Source of the DNA: Rubrivivax gelatinosus
GTDB lineage: Bacteria; Pseudomonadota; Gammaproteobacteria; Burkholderiales; Burkholderiaceae_C
DNA: 34,670 nt
Reading direction: 5' to 3'
Assembly (NCBI RefSeq): GCF_016583785.1
Contig: NZ_NRRU01000057.1
Span: 1-34,670, forward strand
The notes under the pieces are model-generated. The model was not told the DNA's origin. It was given only the letters and a program-made list of their open reading frames with translations, and searched no databases. Every line of letters begins with the position of its first letter. The first letter of the stretch is position 1. Below, piece after piece: positions 7,377 through 15,600 of this stretch. Both the position numbers and the translations under genes were made by a program.

Positions 7377-9638
7377 ATGACCGCTTCCCGTCCCGCCGAG
7401 TCCACCCGCCCGCTGCCCCATCTGCCCGAGCCGCGCCACCTCGCGCGCATTCCCCCGGGCGTTTCGCCGGAGGATTTCGAGCGCGTGCGCCGTGCCGCGC
7501 ACCAGCTGCCGCAGGTCACCAAGCCGGCCGACTACCTGGAGCCGCACGCGCCGCGTTTCGAGGCGCACCTCGACGAACTCGGCCTGATCCTGCTGCAAAA
7601 GGCGGCGGGCACGCGGCCCAGCCGCTGGATCGAGCCGCGCCTGGTGCCTTTGGCGCTGGCGCAGCTCGAGGCCACCGGCACCGGCCCCGAGGTGCGCGCG
7701 CTGCTGAACGACCGTGCCGCGGCGCTGGAGACGCTGGGCCTGGTGCGCCATGCCGGCGCCTTCACGCGGCTGGTGCAGGACACGCTGCAGGTCGAGATCC
7801 CGGACGAGGACGCACCGTTCGTCGTCACGCTGCCGTTCCGGGTGGCGGTGGACGACGCGCCGGTCTGGGCCTTCTACCGCGACGCCGACCAGGAGCGCCT
7901 GCGCGCCGCGCTCGGCCCGGCGCCGCGCCATCCGCAGCGTGACGCGATCACCGCCCATCTGGCGCGGCTGGTGGCGCGCAGTGCGGCGCTGTCGACGCGC
8001 GAACTGGCCTCGCTGCTGCCGCGGCTGCAGGCCGAGTGCGCCCGGCCGCAGCGCGCCGAGGAGCTGATGGCCGCCTGCACCCGGGTGCAGGACCGCTGGG
8101 AATACCGCGTCACCGAGCTCGACACGCTGCAGGGGCTGACGAGCGAACTCGCGTTCCAGGGCTACCCCGACACCTTCCCGAAGGCGCGCACCCAGCAGCG
8201 CACCGTCAAGCTCTACGTCGGCCCGCCCAACAGCGGCAAGACGCACGCGGCCTTCGAGCGCCTGTGCCAGGCGCGCGACGGCGCCTACCTGGCGCCGCTG
8301 CGGCTGCTGGCGCTGGAAGGGCGCGACCGCATGGTCGGGCGCGGCGTCGCCTGCTCGCTGCTGACCGGCGAGGAGAACGTGCCGGCCGAGGGCGCGCGCT
8401 TCGTCTCGAGCACGATCGAGATGGTGTCGACCAACCAGCCGGTCGAGGTCGCCGTCGTCGACGAGGCGCAGATGATCTTCGACGGCTCGCGCGGCTGGGC
8501 CTGGACCCAGGCCATCGTCGCGGTGCCGGCGAGCGAGCTGATCATCATCTGCAGCGACTACGCGGTGCCGGCGATCGAGAACCTGCTGGGCGTCTGCGGC
8601 GAAAGCTGCACCGTGCGGCGCTTCGAGCGCAAGCAGCACGTCGAGCTGCTGCCGCGGCCGGTGGCGCTGGACGCGCTGCAGACCGGCGACGCCGTCGTCG
8701 CCTTCAGCCGCCGCGACGTGCTGACGCTGCGCGACGCGATCGCCGCCAACGGGCGCGCGGTCTCGGTGATCTACGGCGCGCTGCCGCCCGAAGTGCGGCG
8801 GCGCGAGGCCGAACGGTTCGCCAGCGGCGAGTCGCAGATCCTGGTCGCCACCGACGCCATCGGCATGGGGCTGAACCTGCCGATCCGGCGCGTGCTGTTT
8901 TCGACGCTGACCAAGTTCGACGGTGTCGGCGACCGCCTGCTCGACGAGTCCGAGGTGCACCAGATCGCCGGCCGCGCCGGGCGCTTCGGCATGCAGGAAG
9001 AAGGTTTCACCGGCGTGCTCGACCTGGCCGAGCCGACGGCGGCGCGCACGCTGAAGGAACTGCTGCTGCGCCAGCCCAAGGCGCCGCGCCACTTCAAGGC
9101 GCCGGTGGCCCCCAACGGCTGGCACGTGCGCACGATCTCCGAGCGCCTGCAGGCCAGCCGGCTGCGCGACGTGCTCGGTGTCTTCGTCGACCGCTTGAAG
9201 CTCGACGACGCCCACTTCGCCGTCGCCGAGCTCGACGCGATGCTGGCGCTGGCCGAGCAGCTGGACCACGCCGCCGGCGCGCTGCCGCTGGCGGGCCGGT
9301 TCATCTACGCGCAGGCGCCGGTGGACACGCGCAGCGAGGACGCGCTGCAGGAGTACCTGGACTGGGCGCGCAACCACGCCCGCGGTGGCCGCGCCGGGCG
9401 CCCGAGCTTCCTCGACAGCGTCGACGGCTGGAGCCGGCTCGACCGCATCGAGCAGGCCTTGCGCGCCTGCACGCTGTGGCTGTGGCTGGACCTGCGTTTC
9501 CCTGGCGTCTTCGGCCTCGTCGAGGAGGTGCAGGCCTTGCGTGCGCAGCTGAACGACGGCATCGAGCGCCAGCTGCAAGGCAAGCGGCCGCTGGCGCAGA
9601 TGCGGCGTGCGCGCAAAGGTGGCGGCCCGCACCGATAA
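7377..9638 (+). CDS. SUV3-like superfamily 2 RNA helicase
   Basis: A 753-residue helicase closely resembling the mitochondrial SUV3 (SUPV3L1) family, which unwinds RNA and works with exoribonucleases. Motifs: Walker A GPPNSGKT (282-289), the SUV3-style YLAPLRLLALE, motif II DEAQ at 362-365 (DEAQ rather than DEAD/DExH), a helicase C domain with ILVATDAIGMGLNLP, and motif VI QIAGRAGR at 529-536. After the core there is a SUV3-type helical C-terminal region ending in a basic tail (QMRRARKGGGPHR). About 280 residues precede the motor; they show no domain I recognise. ATG 7377 is chosen because the upstream extension is non-coding in style. It stands between operons as a single gene. Alphaproteobacteria, the mitochondrial lineage, also carry SUV3 homologues. 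Confidence 0.88.
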   Translation: MTASRPAESTRPLPHLPEPRHLARIPPGVSPEDFERVRRAAHQLPQVTKPADYLEPHAPRFEAHLDELGLILLQKAAGTRPSRWIEPRLVPLALAQLEATGTGPEVRALLNDRAAALETLGLVRHAGAFTRLVQDTLQVEIPDEDAPFVVTLPFRVAVDDAPVWAFYRDADQERLRAALGPAPRHPQRDAITAHLARLVARSAALSTRELASLLPRLQAECARPQRAEELMAACTRVQDRWEYRVTELDTLQGLTSELAFQGYPDTFPKARTQQRTVKLYVGPPNSGKTHAAFERLCQARDGAYLAPLRLLALEGRDRMVGRGVACSLLTGEENVPAEGARFVSSTIEMVSTNQPVEVAVVDEAQMIFDGSRGWAWTQAIVAVPASELIIICSDYAVPAIENLLGVCGESCTVRRFERKQHVELLPRPVALDALQTGDAVVAFSRRDVLTLRDAIAANGRAVSVIYGALPPEVRRREAERFASGESQILVATDAIGMGLNLPIRRVLFSTLTKFDGVGDRLLDESEVHQIAGRAGRFGMQEEGFTGVLDLAEPTAARTLKELLLRQPKAPRHFKAPVAPNGWHVRTISERLQASRLRDVLGVFVDRLKLDDAHFAVAELDAMLALAEQLDHAAGALPLAGRFIYAQAPVDTRSEDALQEYLDWARNHARGGRAGRPSFLDSVDGWSRLDRIEQALRACTLWLWLDLRFPGVFGLVEEVQALRAQLNDGIERQLQGKRPLAQMRRARKGGGPHR

Positions 9639-9974
9639 AGGGCTGGACGCCCCGTTTTGTCACATTGCGGGAAATTTGTCGTCGGTCAATCGATTCCGAC
9701 AGATGAAAGCGTCCAATCCCCTACAGGATCGCGTCTTATCTCGATGCGTTCCGAACGGTGATCCACAGGGTCACCGGCAGCCTGAAGAGCAGCCGGAACG
9801 ATCTCCGGCAGCCCGAATACCGGCACCGCGAACAGCCGCGAGCGACCCGCGTGACGGACCGGCAGGACCGGCCGCAGCACGCCACGCCGTTGGTTTTTGC
9901 GCGACGCCAACCGCGGCGGCACGGCCCGACCGTGACGCGCCCCAACCAGAACCCCCCATACCCGGCCCGATGAG
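9639..9974. other. 336-base leader/intergenic region upstream of nhaD
   Basis: No credible gene. From the helicase stop there is a short hairpin GGGC-TGGAC-GCCC (9640-9652) followed by CGTTTT, a weak terminator candidate. Next is an A/T-richer stretch (9655-9745) containing an inverted repeat GTCGG-N10-CCGAC (9681-9700) around an AATCGATT core, which could be an operator. The remainder (about 9770-9960) is full of CCGGCA/CCGGAAC repeats and a GTTGG-N13-CCAAC hairpin near 9891-9913, so it would be a structured RNA leader if transcribed. I do not recognise a known sodium or pH riboswitch. Confidence 0.4.
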
Positions 9975-11258
9975 ATGCTGACGACAGCACTGGTGATCGT
10001 TTTCGTCGCCGCCTACGCGGCGATCGCATTGGAGCATCCGCTCAAGGTCAACAAGTCGGCGACCGCGCTGCTGGCCGCCGGCCTGCTGTGGACGCTGTAC
10101 GCGACCGGCAGCGGCGACCCGCAGCGCATCGGCGGCGAGCTCGGCGAGTCGCTGATGGGCACGGCGCAGATCGTGTTCTTCCTGATGGGCGCGATGACCA
10201 TCGTCGAGGTCGTCGACTCGCACAACGGCTTCGAGGTCATCACCTCGCGCATCCGCACCGCCCGGCTGTCCTCGCTGCTGTGGCTGGTGGGCGTGGTGAC
10301 CTTCTTCCTCAGCGCCATCCTCGACAACCTGACGACGACGATCGTGATGGTGTCGCTGATGCGCAAGCTGCTCGCGCGGCGCGAGGACCGGCTGTTCTTC
10401 GCCGGCATCATCGTCATCGCCGCCAATGCCGGCGGCGCCTGGACGGCGATCGGCGACGTCACGACGACGATGCTGTGGATCGGCGGCCAGATCACGGCGC
10501 TGCAGATCATGAAGTCGGTGTTCCTGCCGGCAGTGGTCAGCCTGCTGGTGCCGCTGGCGGTGACGGCCCTGGTGCTGCGCGGCAAGCCGGTCGTCGCGCC
10601 GCCCGAAAGCCGCGACGAGGACACGGTGCCGACGACGGCCTTCGAGCGCAAGCTGATGTTCTTCCTCGGCCTGGGCATCCTGGTCGCCGTGCCGGCGTTC
10701 AAGACCGTGACGCACCTGCCGCCGTTCCTGGGCATCCTCTTCGGCCTGGGCATCCTCTGGCTCGTCGGTGACCTGATCCACCGCCACCAGGACGACGACT
10801 ACAAGCTGCGTTTCACGCTCGCGCACGCGCTCAGCAAGATCGACATGAGTTCGATCATGTTCTTCGTCGGCATCCTGCTGAGCGTGGCGACGCTGGAGCA
10901 CACCCATGTGCTGGCGGGTCTGGCCACCTGGCTGGATCACACGATCGGCCGGCAGGACCTGATCGTGATCGTCATCGGCCTGGTGAGCGCGGTGGTCGAC
11001 AACGTGCCCCTGGTCGCGGCCTCGATGGGCATGTACAGCCTGACCGACTTCCCGCCCGACCACTTCCTCTGGGGCTTCATGGCGTATTGCGCCGGCACCG
11101 GCGGCTCGATCCTCGTGATCGGCTCGGCCGCTGGCGTCGCCGCGATGGGCATGGAGAAGATCGACTTCTTCTGGTACGTGCGCCGGATCAGCGGTCTGGC
11201 GCTGATCGGCTACTTCGCCGGTGCCGGCGTCTACCTGCTGCAGCACCACCTGGTCTGA
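9975..11258 (+). CDS. nhaD: NhaD-type Na+/H+ antiporter
   Basis: A 427-residue polytopic membrane protein of the ion transporter superfamily, matching NhaD sodium:proton antiporters that export Na+ in exchange for H+. It has roughly eleven hydrophobic segments and the duplicated half-repeat signature: SAILDNLTTTIVMVSLMRKL in the first half and SAVVDNVPLVAASMGMYSL in the second, each with a DN motif in the ion path. GGAWTAIGDVTTTMLW and GTGGSILVIGSAAGVAAMG are also NhaD-like. It is the first gene upstream of the Rnf cluster on the same strand but is separated by 408 bases, so it probably has its own promoter. A link to Na+-pumping Rnf is plausible but unproven. Confidence 0.88.
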   Translation: MLTTALVIVFVAAYAAIALEHPLKVNKSATALLAAGLLWTLYATGSGDPQRIGGELGESLMGTAQIVFFLMGAMTIVEVVDSHNGFEVITSRIRTARLSSLLWLVGVVTFFLSAILDNLTTTIVMVSLMRKLLARREDRLFFAGIIVIAANAGGAWTAIGDVTTTMLWIGGQITALQIMKSVFLPAVVSLLVPLAVTALVLRGKPVVAPPESRDEDTVPTTAFERKLMFFLGLGILVAVPAFKTVTHLPPFLGILFGLGILWLVGDLIHRHQDDDYKLRFTLAHALSKIDMSSIMFFVGILLSVATLEHTHVLAGLATWLDHTIGRQDLIVIVIGLVSAVVDNVPLVAASMGMYSLTDFPPDHFLWGFMAYCAGTGGSILVIGSAAGVAAMGMEKIDFFWYVRRISGLALIGYFAGAGVYLLQHHLV

Positions 11259-11666
11259 GCGTGACGGCCGCGTCCGGCAGTCGCCGGCACCTGCGATCTG
11301 GGGGTCTTCACGGGTCCTCCATCCCGCCAGATGAACTGGTTTGTCGTTCGTCAATCCGGATCGGCGGGCGCGCGCGTCCAATTGCCTGCAGGGTCGCACT
11401 GCCATCGCGGCGCGATCCGGAACTCGGCGGTCAACATGGTCGCCGGCGTAGTGAAGTGGTCCGTCAGACCGATCTCTGGCTGCCCTGTGAACCGACGCTT
11501 CATCCCGCCGCCGACCGGCGACAGGAGTTGCCGACGCTTGCATGCGTAGCCCCGCCGCCCCGGCTCAAGGCCGGCCGTGGCCCGACTTTCGCACTGGCAT
11601 CGGCCGCTCCGGCGGGCTGGGCGCCGCCATGGGGCGTCAGGTAGGACGGTCCGGGAGAGGGAATCG
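11259..11666. other. 408-base region upstream of the Rnf operon
   Basis: Contains several short open frames on both strands, none with convincing coding character or a recognisable family. Its composition is less G/C-biased than the flanking genes. It should contain the promoter of the 12.7-kb Rnf unit. I looked for a sigma-54 element (TGGC-N8-TTGC), for FNR/ANR boxes and for a NifA site and did not find a good match. A Shine-Dalgarno sequence GGGAGAGGG is at 11653-11661, six bases before rnfB. Confidence 0.4.
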
Positions 11667-12545
11667 ATGGAGCAGATGGGGATCTTCGGCATCGCAGGCG
11701 GCTTCATGGCGGCGCTCGGCGTCGTGCTGGCCGGCGTGCTCGCCTTCGCCAACCGGCGCCTGCTGGTGCAGGAGGATCCGCGCATCGACGCGGTCGAGGA
11801 CCTGCTGCCCAAGTCCAACTGCGGCGCCTGCGGCCTGGCCGGCTGCCGCAACTTCGCCGAGAAGGTGGTCGCTGGCGACATCGTGCCGGCGCGCTGCACC
11901 GTCAGCAGCGCCGAGCAGGTGGGCTCGATCGCCAAGCTGCTGGGCGTCGGTGCCGGCGAGGTCGAAAAGCGCGTCGCGCGCCTGGCCTGCGCCGGCGGCA
12001 AACACGTCGCCCACATGCGCGCCCACTACGCCGGGCTCGAGACCTGCCGCGCCGCGACCGTGGTCAGCGGCGGCGGCAAGGAGTGCGCCTGGGGCTGCCT
12101 GGGCCTGGGCGACTGCGTCGCGGTCTGCAAACACGGCGCGATCACGCTCGACCTGCACGGCCTGCCGCTCGTCGACCCCGACAAGTGCACCGCCTGCAAC
12201 GACTGCGTCGAGGTCTGCCCCAAGGGCCTGTTCTCGGTCGAACCCGAGGACCGGCGGCTGTGGATCGCCTGCCGCAACCGCGCCGAGGGCGACGTCGCCG
12301 AGGCCTCGTGCGAAGTCGCCTGCACCGCCTGCGGCCGCTGCGTCGCCGACGCGCCTGACGGCCTGATCACGCTGAAGAACAACCTGGTCGAGATCGACTA
12401 CGCCGGCAACGACCAGGCTGAACGCCGCTTCACCGACCGCTGCCCGACCGGCGCCATCGTCTGGTTCGACGACCGCGGCCGCACGCTGCGCGGCCACGCC
12501 GCCAAGAAGATCCTGCGCCACGACGCGCTGCCCGTGCGCCTGTAG
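11667..12545 (+). CDS. rnfB: RnfB, multi-cluster ferredoxin subunit of the Rnf complex
   Basis: Takes electrons from reduced ferredoxin into the Rnf membrane complex. 292 residues: one N-terminal membrane helix (about 5-27), then the RnfB-specific 4Fe-4S motif with C52, C55, C60 and C77, then ferredoxin-type motifs ECAWGCLGLGDCVAVC and CTACNDCVEVCPKG. A third block, SCEVACTACGRCVADAP, lacks the fourth cysteine expected before P, and the fourth block of long RnfB proteins is reduced to a lone RCPTGAI. Proteobacterial RnfB is usually about 190 residues with two clusters after the N-terminal one, so this is the long form found in clostridia and Bacteroidetes, partly degenerated. ATG 11667 has a strong ribosome site. 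It lies 55 bases ahead of the pyruvate oxidoreductase and is apart from the other rnf genes. Confidence 0.93.
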   Translation: MEQMGIFGIAGGFMAALGVVLAGVLAFANRRLLVQEDPRIDAVEDLLPKSNCGACGLAGCRNFAEKVVAGDIVPARCTVSSAEQVGSIAKLLGVGAGEVEKRVARLACAGGKHVAHMRAHYAGLETCRAATVVSGGGKECAWGCLGLGDCVAVCKHGAITLDLHGLPLVDPDKCTACNDCVEVCPKGLFSVEPEDRRLWIACRNRAEGDVAEASCEVACTACGRCVADAPDGLITLKNNLVEIDYAGNDQAERRFTDRCPTGAIVWFDDRGRTLRGHAAKKILRHDALPVRL

Positions 12546-12600
12546 AGCCCGCCGCGCCGTCCCGCCCCGCTTTCGTACTTTTCCGCCCGAGGAACCCCAA

Positions 12601-15600
12601 ATGCTGAAGAAGGTCATCGACTACCTGACCGGCGAGCATCGCCGCGACAGCGAGCCGCAAGCCGTCAAATACCCCGGCGTGCGCGACGCGGTCGACGGCA
12701 ACACCGCGGTCATCATGGTCGAGCGCGAAGCCTCCGACGCCGCCGGCGCCTACCCGATCACGCCGTCGACGCAGATGGGCGAGTACTGGGCGCAGGAAGT
12801 CGCCGCCGGGCATCTGAACATCTCCGACCGGCCGCTGATCTTCGTCGAGCCCGAGAGCGAACACGCCGCCGCCGGCGTCACCGCCGGCATGTCGATGACC
12901 GGCCTGCGCGCGACCAACTTCTCCTCCGGCCAGGGCATCGCCTTCATGCACGAGTCGCTGTACGCGACCGTCGGCAAGCGCCTGCCCTACGTGCTGAACA
13001 TGGGCTGCCGCGCGATCACCAAGGCGAGCCTGAACGTGCACGCCGGCCACGACGACTACCACTGCATCGACGACACCGGCTTCATCCAGGTGATGGCGCG
13101 CAGCGCCACCGAGGCCGCCGACCTGAACCTGATCGCGCGCAAGCTGGCCGAGCTGTCGCTGACGCCGGCCATCGTCGGCCAGGACGGTTTCCTGACGACC
13201 CACCTGATCGAGTCGGCGCGCATCCCCGAGCGTGAACTCGTGGCCGAGTTCCTGGGCCGCCCCGACGACCTGATCGACTCGCCGACGCCGGCGCAGGCCA
13301 TGGTCTACGGCCCCAAGCGCCGCCGCGTGCCGGCGATCTGGGACGTCGACGTGCCGCTGCTGTCGGGCTCGGTGCAGAACCAGGACGCCTACATGCAGGC
13401 GGTGGCCGCGCAGCGGCCGTACTTCTTCGACGCCATCGAGGCGCTGGCCGAGCAGTGCATGAGCGAGTACGCCGAGCTCACCGGCCGCCGCTACGGCCGC
13501 GTCGCCGGCTGGAAGCTCGCCGACGCCGACTACGTCATCGTCGGCATGGGCAGCATGGTGGTGCAGGCCGAGGCCGTCGCCGACTTCCTGCGCGAGACGC
13601 GCAAGCTCAAGGTCGGGGTGCTGAACGTGACGATGTTCCGCCCGTTCCCGGGCGACCTCGTCGGCCAGGCGCTGCGCGGCAAGAAGGGCGTGGTCGTGCT
13701 CGAACGCACCGACCAGCCGCTGGCCGAGGACCTGCCGCTGGTGCGCGAAGTGCGTGCCTCGCTGTCCAAGGCGATGGAAAACGGCCTTGCCGGCAGCGAC
13801 GCGCTGCCGCACAAGAACTACGCCTCGATCTCGCCGACCGAGATGCCGCGCCTGTACTCGGGCTGCTACGGCCTGGGTTCGCGCGACCTGCAGCCCGAAG
13901 GCCTGATCGGTGCCGTCGAGAACATGCTGCCGGGCGGCGCCAAGAAGCCGTTCTTCTACCTGTCGGTCGACGTCGAGCGCGAGCCGCTGAACCCGAAGGA
14001 CGAGCTGCACCAGCAGGCGGTGAAGGCGGGTTACCCGAAGGCCGCCGACATCGTCGTGCGCGGCAGCGAGAACCCGAACCTGATGCCCAAGGGCGCGATC
14101 ACGGTGCGCATGCACTCGATCGGCGGCTGGGGCGCGATGACCACCGGCAAGAACCTGGCGATGACGCTGTTCGAGCTGCTGGGCTACGAGATCAAGGCGA
14201 ACCCGAAGTACGGCTCCGAGAAGAAGGGCCAGCCGACGACCTACTACCTGTCGGCCGCGCCCGAGACCATCCGCGTGAACTGCGAGTACGTCAGCGTCGA
14301 CGTCGTGCTCTCGCCCGACCCGGCGGTGTTCGGCCACTCCAACCCGCTGGCCGGGCTGAAGAAGGGCGGCGTCTTCATCATCCAGAGCAACCTGGGCGAC
14401 GCCACCTGGGCCGCGTTCCCGCGCTGGGCGCAGCAGCACATCGTCGACAACGGCATCCGCGTCTTCTACCTCGACGCCTTCCAGATCGCCCGCGAGGAAG
14501 CCGGCAGCGCCGACCTGCAGCTGCGCATGCAGGGCAACGCCTTCCAGGGCGCGTTCTTCGCCGCCTCGCCGGTGTGCGCCAACGCCGGTCTGAACGAGGA
14601 CGAGCTGTTCCGCGCGATCGAGAAGCAGCTCGAAGCCAAGTTCGGCTCCAAGGGCGCGCGTGTCGTGCAGAACAACGTCACCGTGGTGCGCCGTGGTTTC
14701 GACGAGCTGCACGAGATCGTCGACAAGACGGTGGGCGCCGTCGCCGTGCGGCCGCGCACCGCGGCCGAGCTGCCGATCACGCTGATGCGCACGCCGACCG
14801 GCGACAAGTCGCTGCCGCCGGTGGCCGACATCCACCGCTTCTGGGAACAGACCGGCCACTTCTACGCCACCGGCAAGGGCAACGACAACCTGCTCGACCC
14901 CTTCATCGGCGCCTCGCTGGTGCCGGCGGCCAGCGGCATCTTCCGCGACATGACCGGCATCCGCTTCGAACATCCGGAGTGGGACGCCGACAAGTGCACC
15001 GCCTGCGGCAAGTGCGTCACCGTCTGCCCCGACAGCGCGATGCCGGGCCTGGTGAACAAGACCGAGGAGCTGTTCGCGACCGCGCTCAACCGCGTCGAAT
15101 GCGGCGGCCAGCCCACGCGCTACCTGCGCCGTGCGGTGCGCAGCGCCGACAAGAAGCTGCGCGCGCTGATCGGCAAGGGTGACGGCGTCGCCGTGCGCCC
15201 GCTGGTCGACGAGGCCATCGCCGCCACCGTCGCCGAGGCGCCCGAGGAGGACCGCGAGAAGATGGCCGCCGAGTTCGAGCTGCTCAAGGGCCAGCTCGGC
15301 GACTTCAAGTTCTCGGCCACCAAGCCTTACTGGCAGGTGCGCGAGAAGAAGAACCCCGGCAGCGGCGGCCTGTTCTCGATCACCGTCAACCCGCTGACCT
15401 GCAAGGCCTGCGGCCTGTGCGTCAACGTCTGCAACGACGGCGCGCTGAAGATGGTCACGCAGACCGAAGAGTCGGTCGAGGCGCTGCGCCGCGACTGGAA
15501 CTTCTGGCTCGACCTGCCGACGACGGCGCGCGAGTTCATCCGCGTGGAGAACATCGACGAGAAGAGCGGGGCGCTCGAGACCCTGCTGTTCGACAAGTCG

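Noticed and set aside
11331..11549. Small open frames in the gap upstream of rnfB
   Set aside because: No ribosome site, no recognisable family, and competing frames on both strands; treated as non-coding.
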